Shown: in pieces, positions 1 to 6,151 of the stretch
Layout: each line of letters starts with the position of its first letter
Numbering within the stretch: position 1 is the stretch's first letter
Assembly (NCBI GenBank): GCA_027080755.1
Contig: JALWQC010000123.1
Coordinates: 810-7,657, forward strand
Reading direction: 5' to 3'
Origin: Paracoccaceae bacterium
GTDB lineage: Bacteria; Pseudomonadota; Alphaproteobacteria; Rhodobacterales; Rhodobacteraceae
DNA: 6,848 bases
The notes under the pieces: generated by a model
What the model was told of the DNA's origin: nothing
The model's database searches: none
The model's input: only the letters and a program-made list of their open reading frames with translations
Translations under genes and position numbers: made by a program

Positions 1-798
1 CCCAAAGATGTGGTGAAACGCCGCGACGCGGTGCTGCTGCTGGCCGATGCCCGCACGGCGCTGGAAAACGGCGAGACAGACAAGGCGCGCGAGCTGGCGG
101 TGCAGGCCAACAAGCTGTCTCCGACGCTGGTTCCCGCCGCCGTTCTGGCCGCCCGCCTGCAGGCAGAGGCCGGACACCAGCGCGCGGCAACGAAAATCCT
201 GAAAGCGGCGTGGCAGGAAATGCCCCACCCCGATATCGCCACCGCCTTCGGGGCGATTGTGCCTGACGAAACGCCCGAGGCGCGGCGCAAACGTTTTGCC
301 CCGCTGGTGCGCATGCACCCGGAGCACCCCGAAACGCGGATGCTGCTGGCCTAACTGGCCCTGGCCGAGGGGGATTTCCCCGAAGCCCGCCGCGCCCTTG
401 GTGATCTGGCCGAGGTCCACCCCACCACCCGTTCGCTGGCGCTGATGGCGGCGATCGAAAAGGGATCCGGCGCGCCCGATTCGGTTGTGCGGGCCTATCT
501 GGCCAAGGCGCTTAACGCCAGCCGCGGCGAACAGTGGGTCTGTTCCAACTGCGGGCATGCGCATACGGAATGGCACCCGACCTGCGAAAACTGCAAGGCC
601 TTCGACACGCTGGAATGGAAAGAGCCCCCGCGCCCCGAATCCGACACCCCGATGGATGCGGTCCTGCCCCTGATCATTGGCGCCGAGCCGGAACCGGAGC
701 CCGAACCGGCCGAAGTCCTGACCGAAGAGCCACCCGAAGACGGCGAGGACGTGGAAATTCTGGATCTGGATGCGACAGAAGCGGACAAGGCGACTTAA
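1..798 (+). pseudogene. hemY: HemY-like tetratricopeptide protein, 3' part, interrupted by an in-frame stop
   Basis: The frame is open from base 1, so the gene starts upstream of the window; the TAA at 796-798 ends it. Codons 1-117 encode alanine/leucine-rich paired helices of tetratricopeptide type (for example KARELAVQANKLSPTLVPAA, then HQRAATKILKAAW), as in the C-terminal half of HemY, an inner-membrane-anchored protein linked to late heme/protoporphyrin metabolism whose biochemical role is poorly defined. Codon 118 (352-354) is TAA, but the same frame resumes at once with another TPR-like stretch (LALAEGDFPEARRALGDLAE). A knuckle of four cysteines at codons 181, 184, 195 and 198 (C-x2-C-x10-C-x2-C) follows, resembling the rubredoxin-like zinc ribbon of the TPR protein LapB/YciM, and then a Glu/Pro-rich acidic tail. 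Because protein-like sequence lies on both sides of the stop, I call one gene broken by a nonsense change or by a base-call error. The HemY name rests on architecture and is fairly likely; a generic TPR zinc-ribbon protein is the alternative. Confidence 0.72.
352..354 (+). other. in-frame TAA interrupting the hemY-like frame
   Basis: The codon reads TAA between GCC (Ala) and CTG (Leu). A single G-to-T change from GAA (Glu) would produce it, restoring an Ala-Glu-Leu-Ala-Leu-Ala-Glu helix typical of TPR repeats. There is no frame change: upstream and downstream segments are in the same frame. The next in-frame ATG is at 445 and I see no Shine-Dalgarno sequence before it, so efficient restart looks unlikely. 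Confidence 0.85.
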
Positions 799-803
799 CC
801 GCT

Positions 804-831
804 TGCCAAGGGCGCGGGCATTCCCTAAAAG
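804..831 (+). promoter_or_regulatory. candidate sigma-70-type promoter for tRNA-Thr
   Basis: TTGCCA at 804-809 matches the -35 consensus in five of six bases. TAAAAG at 826-831 matches the -10 consensus in four of six, and the spacer is 16 bp. Transcription would start near 838, leaving only about three bases before the mature tRNA. It sits directly after the hemY stop codon. The match is by eye; transcription from an upstream hemY promoter is the alternative. Confidence 0.35.
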
Positions 832-840
832 GCCCCCGTC

Positions 841-916
841 GCCGCTGTAGCTCAGCTGGTAGAGCACGTCATTCGTAATGATGGGGTCGGAGGTTCGAGT
901 CCTCTCAGCGGCACCA
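841..916 (+). tRNA. tRNA-Thr (anticodon CGT)
   Basis: A complete 76-base cloverleaf can be drawn. The acceptor stem is seven perfect pairs (GCCGCTG with CAGCGGC). The D arm is GCTC/GAGC with loop AGCTGGTA. The anticodon stem is CGTCA/TGATG with one G-T wobble, around loop TTCGTAA. The variable loop is five bases, and the T arm GGAGG/CCTCT encloses TTCGAGT. The discriminator base is A and the CCA end is encoded at 914-916. The anticodon at 874-876 is CGT, which reads the threonine codon ACG, a common codon in GC-rich genomes. It lies 42 bp after the hemY stop and faces the convergent glycosyltransferase gene. Confidence 0.97.
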
Positions 917-943
917 CAATCCTTTGTAATCCCGATATCGTTT

Positions 944-955
944 TGCAATATTGCA
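944..955. repeat. 12-bp perfect palindrome between tRNA-Thr and the convergent glycosyltransferase
   Basis: TGCAATATTGCA equals its own reverse complement. The symmetry extends to 941-958 if one T-G pair is allowed. It lies in the 67-bp gap between the tRNA 3' end and the stop codon of the minus-strand gene. No run of T follows on either strand, so it is not a standard intrinsic terminator. It could be a protein-binding site or a weak bidirectional hairpin; its function is unknown. Confidence 0.5.
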
Positions 956-983
956 GAACAGGCGCGCCGCGGGCGGCCTGACC

Positions 984-3227
984 CTAAAACACCGGTTTCG
1001 CCGGCGGTTCCGGGGCGCGCGGATGCTCGGGCGGCTGGTCCTCCCAGGCGGGGGTTCTGGACTCGAATCCTTCGGGGACGGAGTCGGGGCCGTCCATGAA
1101 GGTTTGCGAGCCGAAATAGTGCAGCCGTTTTGAAAGCGCCTGCATGCGCGGGCTGGTGATTTCGTCGAACAGGGCCTTGTATTCCGCGTTTTCCAGCAGG
1201 CTGTCGATGCGGGCACGGTGGGCGGCGACACAGTGGTTGTGCATGGCGCGGATCTCGGGGTCGGCCATCATGCGGTCGAATTCGGCCCTTGCGCGGGGCA
1301 GTTTGTCCAGGATCGAGCGGTCCTCGGTCGCGTTGGTATTCATGCGGAACCAGTAGTGCATGCCCTGGTCACGATCCACATGGTTCACCCGCCCGCGAAA
1401 CCGTTTCACAAGGAAACTTTCGGCCGAGCGCAGCGCGTAATGGTTCAGCGTCACCAGCCCGTAGCCCCAGTTCCCGGCCGAGCTGCGCCAGCCGTTGCGC
1501 AGCAGTTTCGCCGGCATCGGGTGGCCGTTGCTGTTGACCCATTTGACGTGATCGACGGCCTCGGGGCGTAACCCCTTGGGGCGGTGGACGCCGAATTTCT
1601 TGTAATGGCCAAGCGGGCGGAACATGGTTTTGAAGCCCCAGGCCTGATGCGGCTTGCGGATGAACTCGGGCGCGGCGCGGCACAACTGTGCGGTGATGAA
1701 ATCGTCCTTGAAACCGACGATATCCCCGTTGCCGAACAGCCGCCACGTCAGCGAGATCATCGTCGCCCCGCCGATGGCGCGAAACAGGGCGGGCAGGGTG
1801 CCGTCCCCGACGTGGATGTTGATGAATTCGTCCACATCCATGCAGACAATCCAGTCCGCCCTGGCCGCCAGTTCGCTTTCCGAGGCGTTGTGATAGGCGG
1901 CGTGCTGGGGCTTCAGGCCGACCTCGCGATAGGGGTTCTGGCGGTGTTCCACATAGCCTTTGCGTTGCAGCAGGTCGAACATATCGTCGGTGCCGTCGCT
2001 GCAATCATTGGTATAGACCAGAAAATCCGTCACCCCGATAGAGCGGTGATAGGCCAGCCATTCCAGAATAAAGGGGCCTTCGTCCTTCATCGTGGTGACG
2101 GCCAGCACACGGTCGTTTTTCAGCGGCGTGCTTTGCGGGGTGTGTTCGGGCGGCAGTTCGGGGGCGCGGCCCAGCGTTTGCGTGATCGCGGCGACAAGGG
2201 CGGGGGCCTCTACCAGACTGGATTTCGGCACCATTTCCGCCACCTTCAGCCCCTTGTGCGCCACGGCCATGCAGCGCCAGATATCGGCGGCGGAGCCTTG
2301 CGGCTCGGGTGGTTTGGCGCAGGCGCGGAAGGGGCGCCAGTGGCCGCCCAGACCCGGGCGGGCGCACCAGATGCTGCCGCCGTCGGTGCTGTCGAAACGC
2401 TGGCAGCTGTGATCGTCGAGGCGTGCCTTGCCCGGTTTGCGGATCTTCCACGGGTAGGCAAAGCGCGCGGTCTGTTTGATGAAGCTTTTGCTGGCGGCGG
2501 CACGGTCGAAAATATCGGTGCCGGGCATGAACAGATCGGAAATCCGGCAATGCAGCACCGCCCGCGCCGTGGCCAGAAAGCGCCAGCGCACCGCCGCATA
2601 GATCCCGAGCTGCCCCAGCGGCGCACGCCAGATATCCGGCGCCGGCCGTTCCAGCAGCGCCTTGCCCGGGGCGCCGGGGACCAGCAGGCGTTCGTCCTCG
2701 GGGATTTCACCGGCCTTGCCAAGGGGGATGTCGTAATCCAGCAGGACAAAGCGTTTCAGCCCCCCGGCCTTCATCGCGGCCTGTCTGATCGCCTTCGTGC
2801 GCTGCCCCTTGCCGCCGTTTTCGGGCAGACGGCGGACAAGCAGCACGGCCTCGGCGCCGCTATGGGCAAGGTTGAAGGTCAGCCAGTCGGCGATATCCTG
2901 CGGGTCGGGGTCGTAAGCGATGGCAAACAGGGTGTTCAGTCCGGCAAACAGGCTGGTGTTGCGCGGGTTGGCGGGCAGGGGGATGCCGTTTAGCAGGACC
3001 GTTTCCTGCGGCGGCAGGTCTATGTAATAGCCCCCGGGAACGGTGTTTTCGGGCGGGGAGTCCTGAAACACCAGCCCGCCTGCGGCATCCGCCCCCAGCA
3101 CTGCGGAATCATTGTTGGCGCAGAAAACCCGCGTGCCTTCGGGGCCTTGCACCACATCCAGAACCAGCGGTGCCCCCTGATCGCCCGATGGCAGGCTGCT
3201 GGCGGAAAAATGGTGGAAAAGTTTCAT
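984..3227 (-). CDS. large two-domain family-2 glycosyltransferase (Glyco_tranf_2_4 type)
   Basis: 747 residues from the ATG at 3227. Residues about 373-690 form a GT-A-fold glycosyltransferase that would move a sugar from a nucleotide-sugar donor to an unknown acceptor. It opens with VTTMKDEGPFILEWLAYH, then NDCSDGTD (406-413), the metal/donor-binding acidic motif DVDEF (464-468, bases 1824-1838), FGVHRPKG, and a block NHYALRSAESFLVKRFRGR near residue 595. The first 350 residues are not a standard domain, but the order of elements and hydrophobic pattern resemble a degenerate second copy of the same fold, with CRISDLF where CMDVDEF is expected. The C-terminus is Pro/Glu-rich. No signal peptide or membrane segment is evident, so it is probably cytoplasmic or membrane-associated. 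It is divergent from, and paralogous to, the gene at 3365. A TTG at 3242 would add five residues; I chose ATG, although neither start has a clear Shine-Dalgarno sequence. Family is confident; substrate is unknown. Confidence 0.9.
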   Translation of the reverse strand: MKLFHHFSASSLPSGDQGAPLVLDVVQGPEGTRVFCANNDSAVLGADAAGGLVFQDSPPENTVPGGYYIDLPPQETVLLNGIPLPANPRNTSLFAGLNTLFAIAYDPDPQDIADWLTFNLAHSGAEAVLLVRRLPENGGKGQRTKAIRQAAMKAGGLKRFVLLDYDIPLGKAGEIPEDERLLVPGAPGKALLERPAPDIWRAPLGQLGIYAAVRWRFLATARAVLHCRISDLFMPGTDIFDRAAASKSFIKQTARFAYPWKIRKPGKARLDDHSCQRFDSTDGGSIWCARPGLGGHWRPFRACAKPPEPQGSAADIWRCMAVAHKGLKVAEMVPKSSLVEAPALVAAITQTLGRAPELPPEHTPQSTPLKNDRVLAVTTMKDEGPFILEWLAYHRSIGVTDFLVYTNDCSDGTDDMFDLLQRKGYVEHRQNPYREVGLKPQHAAYHNASESELAARADWIVCMDVDEFINIHVGDGTLPALFRAIGGATMISLTWRLFGNGDIVGFKDDFITAQLCRAAPEFIRKPHQAWGFKTMFRPLGHYKKFGVHRPKGLRPEAVDHVKWVNSNGHPMPAKLLRNGWRSSAGNWGYGLVTLNHYALRSAESFLVKRFRGRVNHVDRDQGMHYWFRMNTNATEDRSILDKLPRARAEFDRMMADPEIRAMHNHCVAAHRARIDSLLENAEYKALFDEITSPRMQALSKRLHYFGSQTFMDGPDSVPEGFESRTPAWEDQPPEHPRAPEPPAKPVF

Positions 3228-3307
3228 GGTCAGGCTGCACAAGGGGATAAAACACGTCTTCCCGTCCCAGATGTAGCGCCAAAGCCCATAAACAGCAAGC
3301 CGGCCTA

Positions 3308-3336
3308 TTGGAGGGGGGGGAATGTTTCTGTATGCT
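3308..3336 (+). promoter_or_regulatory. candidate promoter for the smaller glycosyltransferase, with a G8 tract in its spacer
   Basis: TTGGAG (3308-3313) and TATGCT (3331-3336) are separated by exactly 17 bp and lie 29 bp before the ATG at 3365. The -35 match is weak (three of six) and the -10 is four of six. A run of eight G at 3313-3320 overlaps the last base of the -35 box and fills the start of the spacer, so a change in tract length would alter spacing. Assigned by eye only. Confidence 0.28.
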
Positions 3337-3353
3337 GCCCCGAACGCAGGCAG

Positions 3354-3360
3354 AAGGGGA
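3354..3360 (+). promoter_or_regulatory. ribosome binding site deciding the start of the smaller glycosyltransferase
   Basis: AAGGGGA lies four bases before the ATG at 3365. It supports this start over the in-frame TTG at 3308 and ATG at 3332, which would add a non-conserved Cys-containing leader of 19 or 11 residues. Confidence 0.6.
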
Positions 3361-3364
3361 AAAC

Positions 3365-4444
3365 ATGTCCGGGGAAAGGCAACGCGCGCTGATCGTTACA
3401 ACCATGCGCGACGAGGGGCCGTTCATTCTGGAATGGCTGGCCCATCACAAGGCGATCGGGTTTACGGATTTTCTGGTCTATTCCAACGATTGCAGCGACG
3501 GCACGGATGCCATGCTGGACCGGCTGGCCGAAATGGGGCATGTGGTGCATGTGCCCAACCGTCCCAAGGGCCGGAAAACCGTGCAGTGGCAGGCGCTTTC
3601 GGATGCGGGGCGGCATCCGCTGGTGCAGCAGGCGGACTGGATTTACGGCACGGATGTGGACGAATTCCTGAACATCAAGGTCGGGCAGGGCCGGCTGGCG
3701 GATCTGTTTGCCCACGCGCCTGCGGCAACGGGGTTTGCGCTGGCCTGGCGGATGTTCGGAAATGCCGGCCGCGTGGCTTTCGAGGATCGCCCCGTGCTGG
3801 AACAGTTCACCACCTGCGCCCCCGAGGGGATGCTGTGGCCCTGGCGCGCGATCCAGTTCAAAAGCCTTTATCGCAACGACGGCACCTATCGCAAACTGGG
3901 CGTCCACCGCCCCAAAGATCCGCGCACGGGGAAAGAGGCGCGGGCGGTTTGGGTTGACGGCTCCAACAACCCGTTGCCGACGAAGGTGCCGGGCGGGGCG
4001 ACGCTGGTGCCGACATTTGCCAACCAGTACGGGATGGCACAGATCAACCACTATGCCCTCGGCTCGGTTGAAAACTTTCTGGTCAAACGGCTGCGCGGGC
4101 GGCCCAACCACGCGGACGAGCCGATCGACCTTGCCTATTGGATTGACCGGAATTTCAACGCGGTGGAGGATACCTCTATCGCGCGCATTGCCCCGCTTTC
4201 GCGCCCGCTGCTGGCGGAACTCATGGACGATCCGGTTTTGGCAGGGCTGCATAAGGCGGCGGTGGAATGGCGGCGCCGGAAGATCCGCGAGCTGTTGCTG
4301 GATTCCGACGGTTTCTACCTGTATGCCCGCCTGCAGCAGCTTGGATCAACCGAGGTTCTGCCGCAGCAACGCCAGCGGCTCCTGATGAACCAGCTGATGC
4401 GGATGCGTGCCGAGGTGATGCGCCGCAAGGCAATCGCCGGCTGA
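3365..4444 (+). CDS. family-2 glycosyltransferase, single-domain (Glyco_tranf_2_4 type)
   Basis: 359 residues from the ATG at 3365, the start with a good ribosome binding site and the one that places the conserved core at residue 8. The core starts IVTTMRDEGPFILEWLAHH, then NDCSDGTD (41-48), the acidic metal/donor-binding motif DVDEF (97-101), LGVHRPKD, and NHYALGSVENFLVKRLRGR near residue 228. These motifs run in the same order in the C-terminal half of the divergent neighbour, so the two are paralogues; this copy lacks the long N-terminal half. The C-terminal 110 residues are helical and basic (MRMRAEVMRRK). No signal peptide or membrane span is seen, suggesting a cytosolic enzyme making a surface or secreted glycan. 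Between DVDEF and GVHRPK it carries Trp-rich sequence (MLWPWRA) that differs from the neighbour, so acceptor or sugar specificity may differ. The SulP gene begins 70 bp downstream. The activity class is well supported; the substrate cannot be read. Confidence 0.9.
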   Translation: MSGERQRALIVTTMRDEGPFILEWLAHHKAIGFTDFLVYSNDCSDGTDAMLDRLAEMGHVVHVPNRPKGRKTVQWQALSDAGRHPLVQQADWIYGTDVDEFLNIKVGQGRLADLFAHAPAATGFALAWRMFGNAGRVAFEDRPVLEQFTTCAPEGMLWPWRAIQFKSLYRNDGTYRKLGVHRPKDPRTGKEARAVWVDGSNNPLPTKVPGGATLVPTFANQYGMAQINHYALGSVENFLVKRLRGRPNHADEPIDLAYWIDRNFNAVEDTSIARIAPLSRPLLAELMDDPVLAGLHKAAVEWRRRKIRELLLDSDGFYLYARLQQLGSTEVLPQQRQRLLMNQLMRMRAEVMRRKAIAG

Positions 4445-4514
4445 CCCCTTTTATTTTGGGCGCGGGTGCTGTATTGGCGGTTTTTCAATCTTCAGAAAAG
4501 AACCGGATTATCCT

Positions 4515-6131
4515 GTGACACGCCCAACGACCCTTGCCGATTTTGCCAAACGTATCCGTCCCGGCGACGGGGGGAACCCGTTTTCCGGCCTGACCATCGG
4601 ACAGGCCCGCATAGAGGTCCTTTCCGGCCTGACCGTTGCCCTTGCCCTTGTGCCCGAGGCGGTCGCCTTTGCCTTTGTTGCCGATGTGCCGCCGCTGGTG
4701 GGGCTGTATGCGGCCTTTATGGTGGGGCTGATAACGGCGCTTTTCGGCGGACGTCCGGGGATGATTTCCGGCGCGACGGGGGCTTTGGCCGTGGTCATGG
4801 TGGCGCTGGTGGCGGATCACGGGATCCAGTATCTGTTCGCAACCGTTGTCCTGATGGGGATCCTGCAATTGCTGGCGGGGATTTTCCGGCTGGGGAAATT
4901 TATCCGCATGGTGCCGCATCCGGTGATGCTGGGCTTTGTCAACGGGCTGGCGATCGTGATTTTCATGGCGCAGCTGGAGCAGTTCAAGATCGCCGGCGAA
5001 AACGGCGACAAAGTCTGGATGAGCGGCCCGATGCTGTGGATGACGCTGGCGCTGGTCGTCGCGACGATGGCGCTGATTTATCTGACGCCGAAGGTCACGC
5101 GGTTTGTGCCGGCGCCGCTGGCGGCCATCGGGATCGTTTCGGTGGTGGTGATCGTGTTCAATCTGCCGGTGCCGAATGTGGGGGATATGGCCTCTATTGA
5201 CGGGGGGTTGCCGACGTTTGCCATCCCGCAGGTGCCGTTTACATGGGAAACCCTGCGTATCATTTTCCCCTATGCGCTGATTCTGGCCGCCATCGGCCTG
5301 ATCGAGAGCCTGCTGACCCTGAACCTGGTCGGGACCATGACAGGCCAGCGGGGCGGGGCCTCGCAGGAATGTGCGGCGCAGGGTGTGGCCAATATCGTGA
5401 CCGGATTTTTCGGTGGCATGGGGGGCTGTGCGATGATCGGGCAGTCGATGATCAACGTCAAATCCGGTGGCCGCACACGGCTTTCGGGGATTTCGGCGGC
5501 GATTTTCCTGCTGCTGTTCATCCTCTATGCCAGCGGCATCATCGAGCAGATCCCGCTGGCGGCGCTGGTCGGGGTGATGTTCATGGTCGTGATCGGCACC
5601 TTTGCCTGGCAGAGCATCGTTATCCTGCGGCGTGTGCCGAAATCGGATGCGCTGGTGATCCTGCTGGTGACGGCGGTGACGGTGGCGGAAAATCTGGCGA
5701 TTGCCGTGGTGGTCGGGGTGATTGTCTCGGCGCTGGTGTATGCGTGGAACGCGGCCTCGCGGATTCAGGCCCTGCCGCGCAAATCCACCAGCGAAGAGGG
5801 CGCGCTGGTCTATGAAATCGAGGGGCCGCTGTTTTTCGGCTCGGCTACGAAATTCGTGGATCTGTTCCATCCCGAAACCGACCCGGATCTGGTTATTCTG
5901 GACTTTATGGACAGCCGCATCGTGGACCATTCCGGCCTGCAGGCGATAGAGGCCGTGGCCGAGAAATACCAGGCCGCCGGCAAGCGCCTGCAGCTGCGCC
6001 ACCTGACGCGCGACTGCCACCGGCTGCTAAGCAACGCGGGCCAGTTGATGGTGGATATGGACGACGATCCCGATTACCGCGTGGCCGTGGATTACGACGT
6101 GAAACTGGGCCGGATGGGCAGCGGGCATTAG
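4515..6131 (+). CDS. SulP-family inorganic anion transporter with C-terminal STAS domain
   Basis: 538 residues. SulP (SLC26-like) proteins move sulfate, bicarbonate or other anions across the inner membrane. Residues about 33-415 are a chain of hydrophobic segments consistent with the usual 12-14 membrane helices. Family features include VPEAVAFAFVADVPPLVGLYA (45-65, split motif around the early transmembrane region), ISGATGALAVVM (84-95), HPVMLGFVNGLAIVIF (135-150), ESLLTLNLVG (264-273) and GFFGGMGGCAMIGQSMINV (297-315). Residues about 428-525 are a STAS domain with GPLFFGSATKF and the IVDHSGLQAI core, which in this family regulates transport and trafficking. Length is normal for a bacterial SulP with STAS. 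The start is a GTG at 4515 with a weak, distant purine-rich stretch (4494-4502); no better in-frame start precedes the first membrane segment. It may be transcribed from the 70-bp gap after the glycosyltransferase or by read-through. Substrate cannot be decided from sequence alone; sulfate and bicarbonate are both plausible. Confidence 0.93.
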   Translation: MTRPTTLADFAKRIRPGDGGNPFSGLTIGQARIEVLSGLTVALALVPEAVAFAFVADVPPLVGLYAAFMVGLITALFGGRPGMISGATGALAVVMVALVADHGIQYLFATVVLMGILQLLAGIFRLGKFIRMVPHPVMLGFVNGLAIVIFMAQLEQFKIAGENGDKVWMSGPMLWMTLALVVATMALIYLTPKVTRFVPAPLAAIGIVSVVVIVFNLPVPNVGDMASIDGGLPTFAIPQVPFTWETLRIIFPYALILAAIGLIESLLTLNLVGTMTGQRGGASQECAAQGVANIVTGFFGGMGGCAMIGQSMINVKSGGRTRLSGISAAIFLLLFILYASGIIEQIPLAALVGVMFMVVIGTFAWQSIVILRRVPKSDALVILLVTAVTVAENLAIAVVVGVIVSALVYAWNAASRIQALPRKSTSEEGALVYEIEGPLFFGSATKFVDLFHPETDPDLVILDFMDSRIVDHSGLQAIEAVAEKYQAAGKRLQLRHLTRDCHRLLSNAGQLMVDMDDDPDYRVAVDYDVKLGRMGSGH

Positions 6132-6137
6132 CCCCGC
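6121..6137 (+). terminator. short GC hairpin at the SulP stop codon, possible weak terminator
   Basis: GCGGGC-ATTA-GCCCCGC can fold into a four-pair stem capped by ATTA, with two further pairs below a one-base bulge. It overlaps the TAG of the SulP gene, and only 20 bp separate the two convergent stop codons. No T run follows on either strand, so it lacks the second half of an intrinsic terminator. Confidence 0.2.
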
Positions 6138-6151
6138 GTCCTGACCCGCCC

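Larger units (their letters stand above)
3228..3364. promoter_or_regulatory. divergent intergenic region between the two glycosyltransferase genes
   Basis: These 137 bp separate the two opposing start codons and must hold signals for both genes unless they are read from elsewhere. For the minus-strand gene a weak pair can be drawn on that strand: TTGCTG (3293-3298) and TACATC (3270-3275), spacer 17, each only three of six to consensus. The plus-strand candidate is listed separately. I see no clear operator inverted repeat. Confidence 0.4.

Noticed and set aside
445..798. Separate small zinc-ribbon gene starting at ATG 445
   Set aside because: It is in the same frame as the upstream TPR segment, has no ribosome binding site, and the codons between 355 and 444 also read as TPR protein, so it is better seen as the tail of one interrupted gene.
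961..978. GC hairpin as terminator of the large glycosyltransferase gene
   Set aside because: The best stem is four pairs (GCCG/CGGC) with no T run after it on the minus strand; too weak to call.
841..983. tRNA-Thr 3' end as an attachment site for an integrated element
   Set aside because: I found no second copy of the tRNA 3' end in the window and no integrase gene. Divergent glycosyltransferases alone do not show integration.
1584..2993. 469-codon open frame on the plus strand opposite the large glycosyltransferase
   Set aside because: It is fully antisense to a gene with clear catalytic motifs. The translation is Gly/Ala/Arg/Gln-rich with no recognisable motif; such frames stay open by codon bias in GC-rich DNA.
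3240..3242. TTG as start of the large glycosyltransferase
   Set aside because: It adds only five residues, has no Shine-Dalgarno sequence, and the ATG at 3227 is the more usual codon; the ATG also lacks a clear site, so this is a preference, not proof.
3305..4252. 315-codon open frame on the minus strand opposite the smaller glycosyltransferase
   Set aside because: It is antisense to a motif-rich gene, also runs through the intergenic promoter region, and its translation has no family features.
4485..6020. 511-codon open frame on the minus strand opposite the SulP gene
   Set aside because: Its His/Arg/Gln/Asp-rich, low-complexity translation is the typical reverse shadow of a membrane protein; the plus strand encodes a complete SulP-STAS protein.
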